A DNA stretch of 5,881 bases from the NCBI GenBank assembly GCA_005801025.1, contig SYDZ01000235.1:1-5881 (forward strand), in the 5' to 3' direction. Numbering within the stretch: the first letter of the stretch is position 1; every line of letters begins with the position of its first letter. Under the pieces are notes generated by a model, which saw only the letters and a list, made by a program, of their open reading frames with translations, was not told the DNA's origin and did no database searches. Source of the DNA: Actinomycetota bacterium (GTDB taxonomy: Bacteria > Actinomycetota > Acidimicrobiia > Acidimicrobiales > Ilumatobacteraceae). Made by a program: the position numbers and the translations under genes. Below, piece by piece: positions 1 through 5,881 of the stretch.

Positions 1-546
1 GGTGGTTTTTTTGATGGTCGCGGCCTCATTGCTGCTCTGGCGTATGGAGCATCAGGTGTCGCCATGGGAACTCGCTTCTTACTGACAAGTGACTCATCGG
101 TACCACAAACAGTGAAGGACTATTACCTCTCACGGGGAGTTCTCGACACTGTCGTCTCAGTCCAAGTTGATGGTGTGCCACATCGTGTCCTGCGTACCGA
201 ATTAGTTAATCAACTTGAGAGTGGACGCGGAAAGTTTTTAGCATTGCCACGCGCCGGAATCAATGCCTTGAGGTTCCGCAAAATGACGGGCGCAAAACTC
301 CGTGACATGTTGCGTGAAGGACTGATGATGAGGAAATCAATGGACTTGAATTATTCACAGATGGTGATGGCGGCGAACACGCCAATGTTGCTCAAGACAT
401 CACTAGTAGACGGCAAAACAGAATCTGGTGTGATGGCTAGCGGACAAGTTGTGGGAATTATTGACGACCTGCCGACTGTCAAAGAGTTGGTTGAACGCAT
501 TATCACCCAAGCCAATGCTGTCTTATTAGACCTCGAACGACGCTAA
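1..546 (+). CDS. Nitronate monooxygenase-family FMN oxidoreductase, IpdC-like (C-terminal part; 5' end outside window)
   Basis: The reading frame is open from base 1 to the TAA at 544-546, giving the last 181 residues of a protein that usually has about 320-370. The ATG at 64 is not the start, because conserved family sequence lies upstream: GGFFDGRG (residues 1-8) and GASGVAMGTRF (16-26) form the FMN-phosphate-binding end of the TIM barrel in nitronate monooxygenase / 2-nitropropane dioxygenase proteins. A late block, SGQVVGIIDDLP, is also typical. The middle part (VDGVPHRVLRTELV) resembles, from memory, the actinobacterial subgroup containing M. tuberculosis Rv3553/IpdC. IpdC is a flavoprotein acting on CoA thioesters in steroid C/D-ring breakdown rather than on nitroalkanes. 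The CoA-enzyme neighbours favour that reading. The family call is secure; the IpdC-like role is inference, and the N-terminal active-site half is not visible. The next gene starts 23 bases downstream. Confidence 0.88.
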   Translation, partial: GGFFDGRGLIAALAYGASGVAMGTRFLLTSDSSVPQTVKDYYLSRGVLDTVVSVQVDGVPHRVLRTELVNQLESGRGKFLALPRAGINALRFRKMTGAKLRDMLREGLMMRKSMDLNYSQMVMAANTPMLLKTSLVDGKTESGVMASGQVVGIIDDLPTVKELVERIITQANAVLLDLERR

Positions 547-569
547 CTACCAGTCAGGGAATATGCGCT

Positions 570-1031
570 ATGGCTATCACCACTCTGCACGGACCACACG
601 ATATACAGCAAAGTTTGGGCAAGCACCTCGGTTACAGCGAGTGGATGGAAATTACCCAAGATCGAGTCAATCTTTTTGCCTCAGCAACGGGAGATCACCA
701 ATGGATCCACGTTGACCCTGAACGCTCCAGCAATGGACCTTTTGGGGCCCCCATCGCTCATGGATATCTTACTTTGTCGATTTCTAATTTATTTTTACCT
801 CAAATAGTTGACGTGCAAGGTTTCTCGGCTGGAGTTAATTATGGAACTGACAAAGTGCGCTTTCCGTCCCCAGTCAAAGTTGGCTCTCGCATTCGCGGAG
901 GCGCCGAATTAACAGCGGTGGCCGAAGTTAAAGGTGGCTTGCAGACCACGATTGTCATCACTATTGAAATTGAAGGCTCTAGCAAGCCAGCCTGCGTGAT
1001 TGAATCAATCAGCCGTTGGCTGACATCTTGA
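570..1031 (+). CDS. MaoC-family (R)-specific enoyl-CoA hydratase, HtdZ-like
   Basis: This is a complete 153-residue single-hotdog protein. It carries the hydratase-2 signature FASATGDHQWIHVDP (residues 36-50) with the catalytic dyad D42 and H47, followed by G59 and IAHGYLTLS (62-70). A second conserved block, NYGTDKVRFPSPVKVGSRIR, follows. Enzymes of this type reversibly hydrate trans-2-enoyl-CoA to (R)-3-hydroxyacyl-CoA in the cytoplasm, usually as homodimers. Length and motifs closely match, from memory, M. tuberculosis Rv0130/HtdZ (about 151 residues); NodN-like proteins are also related. The ATG at 570 is preceded by a weak purine stretch (CAGGGA, 555-560). The ATG at 563 is out of frame and not used. 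The gene sits between a flavoprotein and an SDR, consistent with hydration of an unsaturated CoA intermediate followed by oxidation of the alcohol. Substrate chain length or ring identity cannot be read from the sequence. Confidence 0.93.
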   Translation: MAITTLHGPHDIQQSLGKHLGYSEWMEITQDRVNLFASATGDHQWIHVDPERSSNGPFGAPIAHGYLTLSISNLFLPQIVDVQGFSAGVNYGTDKVRFPSPVKVGSRIRGGAELTAVAEVKGGLQTTIVITIEIEGSSKPACVIESISRWLTS

Positions 1032-1050
1032 AAACACAAAAGACAAACAT

Positions 1051-1057
1051 AAAAGGA
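1051..1057 (+). promoter_or_regulatory. Ribosome binding site of the SDR gene
   Basis: AAAAGGA lies four bases before the ATG at 1062, in an A-rich 30-base gap between the MaoC and SDR genes. It supports that ATG as the start. The A-rich leader contains no recognisable promoter hexamers or hairpin. Confidence 0.6.
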
Positions 1058-1061
1058 AAAT

Positions 1062-1868
1062 ATGTCAGTGCTTGATCTCTACAAAATGAAAGGAAAAGTG
1101 GCCTTACTCTCGGGTGCCGGACGCGGTATCGGCGCTGCCAGCGCCCTCTGCCTTGCTGAGGCGGGCGCAGATATCGCAATTATGGCACGTAGCGTTGATC
1201 AACTTGAATCAGTCGCCTCTCAAGCGCAGGCGATGGGTCGCCGAGCAATCGTGCTGCCTTGCGACGCCAACAATGCCGATGATGTGACTGCCGCAGTGCA
1301 ACGCACGGTTGACGAACTCGGTCGCATTGACACAGTGATCAGCGTGGTCGGTGGCTCGATGCCCCAACCATTTATGAATACCAGTGACCGCGACCTGCGC
1401 AATGCCTTTGAGAACAATGTCATTAATGGATTACGTTTGGTGCGTGAATGTGTGCCACATCTGCTCACAGCGGGTGCTGGGGTAGTCGGCGCATCATCAA
1501 TCGTTATGGTCTCAAGTGCGATTGGCCATGTCGTCGGGCGAGGCTATGTGGCATACGGTTCTGCCAAAGCCGCTCTTGACCATGCTGTTGAACTGATGGC
1601 CGCCGACCTCAATCCAAAAATTCGTGTCAACGCCGTGGCCCCGGGAGCGATTCTCACCGAGGCCTTGGAAATCGTCGCCACAAATCCCGAACTCCGAGCG
1701 GCCATTGAGGGCGCTACACCCTTGCGACGCCTCGGGCAACCGAATGACATCGCTACTGCAGTCTTGTTTCTCGCTAGCGCTGCCTCAAGTTATATCACCG
1801 GTCAAATCATCGCTGTTGATGGTGGCGTGACAACAACCAACTTCAATTTCCCCATTGCCGATCTGTGA
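1062..1868 (+). CDS. Short-chain dehydrogenase/reductase (classical SDR), Rv0927c-like
   Basis: This is a complete 268-residue classical SDR, predicted to be a cytoplasmic NAD(P)(H)-dependent alcohol/ketone oxidoreductase. The Rossmann glycine motif is SGAGRGIG (residues 17-24). D68 in the CDAN stretch probably contacts the adenine ring. The likely catalytic tetrad is N119, S152, Y165 and K169 (YGSAK); the 13-residue Ser-Tyr spacing is standard. PG (194-195) and the ITGQIIAVDGG stretch (245-255) are also typical. R43 after beta-2 (MARS) hints at NADPH, but this is weak. The usual NNAG/NNVGG motif is replaced by SVVGG (94-98), losing both asparagines, and there is a small Gly/Ala/Val-rich insertion around 137-146. 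The C-terminal tail (NFNFPIADL) resembles, from memory, mycobacterial Rv0927c, whose substrate I do not know. The stop overlaps the next start by four bases. A role oxidising a hydroxyacyl-CoA or hydroxysteroid is inferred from context. Confidence 0.93.
   Translation: MSVLDLYKMKGKVALLSGAGRGIGAASALCLAEAGADIAIMARSVDQLESVASQAQAMGRRAIVLPCDANNADDVTAAVQRTVDELGRIDTVISVVGGSMPQPFMNTSDRDLRNAFENNVINGLRLVRECVPHLLTAGAGVVGASSIVMVSSAIGHVVGRGYVAYGSAKAALDHAVELMAADLNPKIRVNAVAPGAILTEALEIVATNPELRAAIEGATPLRRLGQPNDIATAVLFLASAASSYITGQIIAVDGGVTTTNFNFPIADL
1865..1868 (+). other. GTGA stop/start overlap (SDR to MFS translational coupling)
   Basis: The SDR stop TGA (1866-1868) overlaps the GTG start (1865-1867) of the transporter gene. 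No Shine-Dalgarno-like sequence is visible just upstream, so the transporter probably depends on ribosomes terminating on the SDR. That mechanism is inference; the overlap itself is seen directly. Confidence 0.7.
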
Positions 1869-3148
1869 GTTCAAGCCCCGACAACACTGTGCAAGATAAG
1901 CGACACAGTTCGTTAGGTGCGTTTCGACATCGCGATTTTGCAGTCTTCTGGGCTGCTGCGGCGATTTCCAACGGCGGTAGTTGGATGCAATTAGTGGCCG
2001 TTCCTGCATTGCTTTATGACATGACAGGGAGTTCCACCTGGCTCGGCGTTTCATCAATGGCGGGATTATTGCCGGCAGTTTTATTGACCCCGTATGCTGG
2101 AGTGCTGGCGGACCGCATGAGCCGTCGCAAGATTTTGCTCCTTACCCAAAGTCTGCAGATGCTCTGTGCTTTTGTTCTGTGGACTTTGTATCTCACCGGT
2201 TCGCTACGTCCGATGCTGATTGTCACCATTGGTCTCATCGGCGGACTCGCCACAGGATTTCAAACCTCTGCTTGGCAAAGTTACGTTCCGTTACTTGTTC
2301 CGCCCGAAGAATTGCTTGATGCAGTCAAACTGAACTCGGTACAGTTCACCTTGGCGCGTGCAATTGGTCCAGGTTTAGCAGGGATTGTGATCAGCACACT
2401 GGGAATCGGCGCAGCGATATTCATCAATGCTGTTACCTATATTTTAGTGATCGGTGCCTTGTTCATCGCCCGCCCGAAGCAAGTCATTGCGCCCGCTAGC
2501 GCTGGTAGGGTACGCGACGTCATCAAGGTCGGTGGCGCTTTCGTATGGCGCAATCGCCCGCTGCGAGTCGCCGTCTTCCTAGCTTTCCTCACCTCATTGT
2601 GTGGGCAATCACTACAACACATCGCACCAGCAATCGCCGACCGTATCTTTGATCGCCCGTCTACCGACAATGCTGGACTTCTTGTGGCACTTGGTCTCGG
2701 AGCTTTGACCTCCTCATTTTTTTCCGTTGCCATCGGAGATCGTATTCAACGCTCAACCCGACTTTTGGTCGCCTTAGTGTTGTATTCCATCAGCACGATA
2801 CTGATCCCCATTACTTCGCTCTATTGGGTTGGACTCGTTGCCTACTTCATTGGTGGTGTGGCATCTCTGCAGTCCGCCGTCGCTTTAAATACATTGATTC
2901 AAGGAACTGTCCCCGATCATGTACGGGGTCGGGCTTTGAGTTTCTATGTTTTGGGCATTTTGGCTGGAATTCCTCTTGGGGCATTCACCCTCGGACGTTT
3001 GGCGGATGTTTTTACGATGCGTGTCGCCTTATTCGTTGATGCCACGGTCCTATTACTGGCAGTCATCATTTTGATCTCGAGGGGTTGGTTGTACGACCTC
3101 AACGCGACAAAGATTGACGATGTGCAAATAACGGACACCCCGACATGA
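1865..3148 (+). CDS. MFS transporter, MFS_3/EntS-like subgroup
   Basis: This is a 427-residue inner-membrane protein with about 12 hydrophobic helices, the normal length for a major facilitator. After a short polar N-terminus, FRHRDFAVFW (20-29) leads into helix 1, as in the MFS_3 / enterobactin-exporter (EntS) subgroup. The loop 2-3 motif A is GVLADRMSRRK (79-89). LARAIGPGLAG (163-173) follows in helix 5, and the C-terminal half has VPDHVRGRALSFY (349-361). The C-terminal tail (about 410-427) is polar. Proteins of this subgroup are mostly proton-driven exporters of small molecules, so efflux of a product or toxic intermediate is slightly favoured over uptake; substrate and direction are not readable here. 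The GTG start is chosen because it overlaps the SDR stop and the next in-frame ATG (M41) would remove part of helix 1. The gene overlaps the thioesterase start by four bases, placing it firmly inside the operon. Confidence 0.9.
   Translation: MSSSPDNTVQDKRHSSLGAFRHRDFAVFWAAAAISNGGSWMQLVAVPALLYDMTGSSTWLGVSSMAGLLPAVLLTPYAGVLADRMSRRKILLLTQSLQMLCAFVLWTLYLTGSLRPMLIVTIGLIGGLATGFQTSAWQSYVPLLVPPEELLDAVKLNSVQFTLARAIGPGLAGIVISTLGIGAAIFINAVTYILVIGALFIARPKQVIAPASAGRVRDVIKVGGAFVWRNRPLRVAVFLAFLTSLCGQSLQHIAPAIADRIFDRPSTDNAGLLVALGLGALTSSFFSVAIGDRIQRSTRLLVALVLYSISTILIPITSLYWVGLVAYFIGGVASLQSAVALNTLIQGTVPDHVRGRALSFYVLGILAGIPLGAFTLGRLADVFTMRVALFVDATVLLLAVIILISRGWLYDLNATKIDDVQITDTPT
3145..3148 (+). other. ATGA stop/start overlap (MFS to thioesterase coupling)
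   Basis: The transporter's TGA (3146-3148) overlaps the ATG (3145-3147) of the thioesterase. The sequence before the ATG (ACACCCCGAC) has no ribosome binding site, so coupled translation is likely. This is the second such junction in a row, tying SDR, transporter and thioesterase together. Confidence 0.75.
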
Positions 3149-3780
3149 AATATCCCGAAGGAAGCAATCTGGAGTACGACCAGGAGAGAATCAGTCTGGG
3201 TTCGGCGCTTCGTCGACTGGGTCACGCTGTCGTCGGACATGAAGCAGAGATTGACCAATTACGCGAGACCCGAGTGGCGATTGATGCCCTGAGTCATACG
3301 CTCGAAACGACACCGACCCGCATTCGCGATGTGGCCCAATTTCTCGGATCAAAAACCGTCGAGTTCCCAGACGGTGCGGTGATCACTAGTCACATGTGTC
3401 GTCCTGGCTCGGGACCAGGAAGTCCCCACGGGCTTGACATGGTGGTGCGACGAAGTGGCGACCGTATTGAAGCCCGATTCCAATTGGGCGCATCAGTTGA
3501 GGGAGCACCACAGCGCAGTCATGGCGGAATCGTGGCCTTGGCGCTTGATGACTCGATGGGATTCGTACTCAATCTGATCCACACCGTGGCATACACCGGC
3601 GAACTGACGATCAGCTACAAATCGGCCACCCCTTTGCATCGCCCGCTCGTGATCCAAAGTTGGTTGGGTAAGCGCGAGGGCCGCAAGCTTTGGCTTGAGG
3701 CTGAACTACGCGAAGACTCTATCGGCGCACCAATTATCGCTACAGCGACTGGTCTATTCATTTCGATTGAGGCGTACTAA
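3145..3780 (+). CDS. PaaI-like hotdog-fold acyl-CoA thioesterase
   Basis: This 211-residue protein has an alpha-helical, charged N-terminal extension (about 1-65) followed by one hotdog domain (about 85-210). The 4HBT/PaaI core motif is SHGGIVALALDDSMG (125-139): the HGG turn at 126-128 and acidic D135/D136 in the following helix are the expected catalytic region. TISYKSATPLHRPL (155-168) and the final ATGLFISI strand are also typical. Such enzymes hydrolyse acyl- or aryl-CoA thioesters in the cytoplasm, often releasing a product or recovering CoA from dead-end intermediates. Actinobacterial relatives with the same helical N-terminus are usually annotated only as PaaI-family thioesterase or hotdog-domain protein. 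The residue before HGG is Ser, where Val is common in this family, and the preceding GAPQR stands where GPPG is usual. The start is set by the ATGA overlap. The substrate is unknown; a hotdog hydratase without hydrolase activity is less likely. Confidence 0.85.
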   Translation: MKYPEGSNLEYDQERISLGSALRRLGHAVVGHEAEIDQLRETRVAIDALSHTLETTPTRIRDVAQFLGSKTVEFPDGAVITSHMCRPGSGPGSPHGLDMVVRRSGDRIEARFQLGASVEGAPQRSHGGIVALALDDSMGFVLNLIHTVAYTGELTISYKSATPLHRPLVIQSWLGKREGRKLWLEAELREDSIGAPIIATATGLFISIEAY

Positions 3781-3821
3781 AACTTTTCTGACAAACTGTG
3801 AACTGAATCATAGGGGGATAC
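3781..3821 (+). promoter_or_regulatory. Longest intergenic gap, with strong ribosome binding site (AGGGGGA, 3812-3818)
   Basis: This 41-base gap separates the thioesterase and Rieske genes. It contains a clear purine-rich ribosome binding site, AGGGGGA, ending three bases before the ATG at 3822; this is the strongest such site in the window. CTGACA (3788-3793) resembles a -35 box, but no convincing -10 box follows at the right distance. There is no hairpin, so no terminator is called. Strong independent translation initiation of the oxygenase is the supportable conclusion. Confidence 0.55.
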
Positions 3822-4982
3822 ATGTCCATCACTGGTCATCAACAACTTACCAGCGATCGTTTCCCGCGGGAACTCGTTCGCCGTCTGCTCGACAACTATC
3901 GGGGCAAGACTCTTGATCATGCCCCGAGTTCGATGACTGAGCCAGCCACGGTTTTTACTGACCCAACTCGTTTTCAAAAAGAAGTCGAGGTTTTATTTCG
4001 ACAGGGTTCACACATTGTGGGATGGACTGGCGAACTTGCAAAGCCCGGAACATTTGTCACGAAAAACGTGGCTGGTCATCCGGTTCTGATTACTCGAGCC
4101 GAGGATGGAGTGCTACGCGCTTTTCGTAATGCCTGCAGTCACCGCGGAGCCCAAGTCGCTCAGGGTTGTGGCGAAGCACGTCGCCTCACATGCCCTTACC
4201 ACTCGTGGTCTTACGAACTAAACGGCGACCTCGCTGGACAACCTCAGGCCTACGCATTCAGTGATATTGATACGAGCACTCTCGGGCTTGCTCCTCTACC
4301 GATCGCCGATGTGGCTGGATTGATTGCTGTCAGTCTGAGCGACGACGGTGATCCCGCGGCTGCTTTCGCCGACATCGAACCTCAATTACGTTGGTGTGGC
4401 TACGACCAACACGAGGTTGTCTGTCAGCACACGTGGACCCTCAGAGCCAACTGGAAGATTGCTTTTGATGTCAATCTAGAGTCGTACCATGTGGATTATC
4501 TCCATCGCGATACCTTGTCGAACCTCGTACTACACAATCCGATTTATGACAGTTTCGGCAAGCATGCACGTTGGGGATTCCCAACGACGGGCGCTGAAAA
4601 AGTTGTTGATCTCCCCGAGGAACATTGGCCTGCGCTCATGCCCGTGAGCATCATCCATACTTTGTTCCCGAGCACCGTGTTATTGGAAACACCAGTGAGT
4701 TGCCAAATGTTTCGTATCTATCCCGGCGACAATGTCAACGAATGCACCGTGGATCTGACGGAAGCTTCGCTGAAGCCCATTACCAATGAACAAGATCGTG
4801 CCGCCCGCCAAAAGGGGGCAGATTTCGCGGCTCTTGTCGTGGGCACCGAGGACTTCCCTGCTGCCGAACAATGTCAACGTGGTGCAGAAATTGGTCTCAA
4901 GAATTTTGTTTTTGGAAGTAATGAGCCGATGTTGCAACATTGGCATCGAACCTGGCAGAACGCACTCAACAACAAGGAATAA
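3822..4982 (+). CDS. Rieske non-haem iron oxygenase, alpha (catalytic) subunit
   Basis: This is a complete 386-residue aromatic-ring-hydroxylating dioxygenase-type alpha subunit. The N-terminal Rieske domain (about 60-170) holds the [2Fe-2S] ligands C105-x-H107 (CSHRGA) and C124-xx-H127 (CPYHSW), with 16 residues between the pairs. The C-terminal catalytic domain has NWKIAFDVNLESYHVDYLH (210-228): H223 and H228 bind the mononuclear iron, and D344 (TEDFPAAEQCQRG) should be the carboxylate ligand. The bridging acid that carries electrons between subunits is Glu220, where naphthalene dioxygenase has Asp; Glu is common in this subgroup. The enzyme would insert O2-derived oxygen into a ring or unactivated C-H bond. 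It needs a reductase, with or without a ferredoxin; neither is in the window, and no beta subunit gene lies next to it. The catalytic-site sequence looks unlike the KshA steroid hydroxylase consensus I remember. The function class is firm; mono- versus dioxygenation and the substrate are open. Confidence 0.94.
   Translation: MSITGHQQLTSDRFPRELVRRLLDNYRGKTLDHAPSSMTEPATVFTDPTRFQKEVEVLFRQGSHIVGWTGELAKPGTFVTKNVAGHPVLITRAEDGVLRAFRNACSHRGAQVAQGCGEARRLTCPYHSWSYELNGDLAGQPQAYAFSDIDTSTLGLAPLPIADVAGLIAVSLSDDGDPAAAFADIEPQLRWCGYDQHEVVCQHTWTLRANWKIAFDVNLESYHVDYLHRDTLSNLVLHNPIYDSFGKHARWGFPTTGAEKVVDLPEEHWPALMPVSIIHTLFPSTVLLETPVSCQMFRIYPGDNVNECTVDLTEASLKPITNEQDRAARQKGADFAALVVGTEDFPAAEQCQRGAEIGLKNFVFGSNEPMLQHWHRTWQNALNNKE
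4974..4978 (+). promoter_or_regulatory. Ribosome binding site of the acyl-CoA synthetase gene
   Basis: AAGGA lies six bases before the ATG at 4985, inside the last codons of the Rieske gene. It supports that ATG as the synthetase start and implies co-transcription with the oxygenase, since only two bases separate stop and start. Confidence 0.65.
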
Positions 4983-4984
4983 TC

Positions 4985-5881
4985 ATGACAACTGTTTCCA
5001 TTACTCAGGCCTTCGCCGACAAAGCCGCTCAAGCCCCCGATCGTGTGTCAATCACCTGTGGCGACCAATCAGTGACGCGCGCCGAACTTGAAAGCCGCAC
5101 CAACCGTCTTGCTCGGGCATATGCAGAACTCGGTGTCGCCCAGGGTCGCTATGTCACTGTCGCTCTACCTAACTCGGTTGAATTCTTTGAAGCCGTGGTA
5201 GCTATCTGGAAACTCGGCGCGACACCTCAGCCAGTGAGTTATCGCCTGCCAGATCGCGAACGTCAAGCAATCGTTGAATTGGCAGATGCCGCACTCGTTG
5301 TCGGCGTTGCCCCACAAGCCCATCCAACGCGCACAACTGTGCCGCAAAACTTTGAACCTGACCCCACTCTGAGTGACGCTGCAGTGCCTGATTTGATTTC
5401 TCCAGCGTGGAAAGCGCCAACCTCTGGAGGATCAACAGGGCGACCTAAATTGATCGTGGCTAGTGATCCAGGGACAGTCAATGTCGGCGCGCCCGGTATG
5501 GGGCAACAAGTGGACGGAGTGGTCTGTATTCCAGGACCGCTCTATCACAACGCTCCATTTTCGTTTGCGAGTTCTGCTCTCTTTCACGGCAATCACTTAG
5601 TGTTATTGCCCCAATTTGACGCGGAAGCCACATTGGTAGCAGTTGAAAAACATAGTGCTGACTGGATCTTGCTTGTTCCAACGATGATGTCGCGAATCTC
5701 GCGTCTTGCCGATGATGTGAAGAATCGCTATGACCTCTCATCTTTGGTGGCGATTTGGCATATGGCCGCACCCTGCCCACCATGGCTCAAAGAAGAGTGG
5801 TGCAACTGGCTGGGTGGTCAGAGAATCATGGAGTTGTACGCAGGTACCGAAGCCCAAGCCGTCACCGTTATTCGTGGAGAC
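4985..5881 (+). CDS. AMP-binding acyl-CoA synthetase (ligase), bile-acid-CoA-ligase-like (N-terminal part; 3' end outside window)
   Basis: The first 299 codons of an adenylate-forming enzyme that normally has about 480-550 residues are present; the frame is open to the last base. Visible motifs are the P-loop TSGGSTGRPK (residues 146-155), the acyl-pocket motif GPLYHNAPF (184-192), LVPTMM (230-235) and YAGTE (285-289). The C-terminal lid with the catalytic lysine is missing because of the window edge. The family activates a carboxylic acid to acyl-AMP and then to acyl-CoA using ATP in the cytoplasm. KAPTSGGSTG, GPLYHN and HMAAPCPPWLK are, from memory, typical of actinobacterial proteins annotated as acid-CoA ligase or bile-acid-CoA ligase (BaiB-like) rather than long-chain FadD. 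Directly following the Rieske gene, it probably activates that enzyme's product or its shared substrate. A ring-bearing carboxylate is plausible, but the exact acid cannot be deduced. Confidence 0.92.
   Translation, partial: MTTVSITQAFADKAAQAPDRVSITCGDQSVTRAELESRTNRLARAYAELGVAQGRYVTVALPNSVEFFEAVVAIWKLGATPQPVSYRLPDRERQAIVELADAALVVGVAPQAHPTRTTVPQNFEPDPTLSDAAVPDLISPAWKAPTSGGSTGRPKLIVASDPGTVNVGAPGMGQQVDGVVCIPGPLYHNAPFSFASSALFHGNHLVLLPQFDAEATLVAVEKHSADWILLVPTMMSRISRLADDVKNRYDLSSLVAIWHMAAPCPPWLKEEWCNWLGGQRIMELYAGTEAQAVTVIRGD

Noticed and set aside
64..66. ATG at 64 as the real start of the first gene
   Set aside because: The in-frame sequence upstream (GGFFDGRG and following) is a conserved part of the nitronate monooxygenase family, so the gene begins before the window.
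1032..1061. A-rich gap between MaoC and SDR as promoter or terminator
   Set aside because: No inverted repeat and no paired -35/-10 boxes; only a ribosome binding site can be supported.
2437..3258. Antisense frames (98 and 104 codons) opposite the transporter and the thioesterase start
   Set aside because: No domain or ribosome binding site; the + strand frame has clear MFS motifs throughout.
3788..3811. CTGACA as a -35 promoter element before the Rieske gene
   Set aside because: No acceptable -10 hexamer 16-18 bases downstream; that position is occupied by the G-rich ribosome binding site.
4786..5091. 101-codon + strand frame spanning the Rieske-ligase junction
   Set aside because: It overlaps two strongly supported genes in another frame and its translation shows no recognisable domain; treated as a shadow.
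5478..5783. 101-codon antisense frame within the ligase gene
   Set aside because: It lies fully opposite a conserved acyl-CoA synthetase, its composition is rich in Arg/Ser/His as expected for a reverse-strand shadow, and no start signal is visible.
1..5881. Mobile element, CRISPR array, tRNA/rRNA, riboswitch or defence system
   Set aside because: No transposase, integrase, repeat-spacer pattern, RNA-gene motif or defence domain was seen; coding sequence fills nearly the whole window.

Overview
The window looks like chromosomal DNA from a moderate-GC actinobacterium. GC is roughly 50-55% by eye from a few lines and was not computed. Several proteins resemble mycobacterial and other actinobacterial families that I recognise from memory: an HtdZ-like MaoC hydratase, an Rv0927c-like SDR, an IpdC/Rv3553-like flavoprotein and a bile-acid-CoA-ligase-like AMP-binding enzyme. 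The GC is too low for typical Mycobacterium, Rhodococcus or Streptomyces, and the genes are tightly packed. An aquatic or otherwise streamlined actinobacterium, for example of the Acidimicrobiia type, is a reasonable guess but is not proven by the sequence.

All seven genes lie on the + strand and fill about 98% of the window. In order they are: the C-terminal part of a nitronate-monooxygenase-family flavoprotein (1-546, cut by the left edge); a MaoC/hotdog enoyl-CoA hydratase (570-1031); an SDR oxidoreductase (1062-1868); an MFS_3-type 12-helix transporter (1865-3148); a PaaI-like hotdog thioesterase (3145-3780); a Rieske non-haem-iron oxygenase alpha subunit (3822-4982); and the first 299 codons of an acyl-CoA synthetase (4985-5881, cut by the right edge). 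The gaps are 23, 30, -4, -4, 41 and 2 bases, so the genes most likely form one operon. I see no convincing promoter, terminator, RNA gene, mobile element, CRISPR array or long repeat, and no stretch over 41 bases without a gene.

Read together, the genes suggest catabolism of a hydrophobic carboxylic acid. The ligase would activate it to a CoA thioester. The Rieske oxygenase would hydroxylate a ring or an unactivated carbon. The MaoC hydratase, SDR and flavoprotein would carry out beta-oxidation-like or ring-opening redox steps. The thioesterase would release CoA or rescue dead-end thioesters, and the MFS protein would move substrate or product across the membrane. A steroid, bile-acid, terpenoid or aromatic acid would fit, but the sequence does not identify the substrate. 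The Rieske enzyme's electron-transfer partners and any regulator lie outside the window or elsewhere in the genome. No defence or mobile system was found; the most interesting aspect is the unassigned substrate of this cluster.
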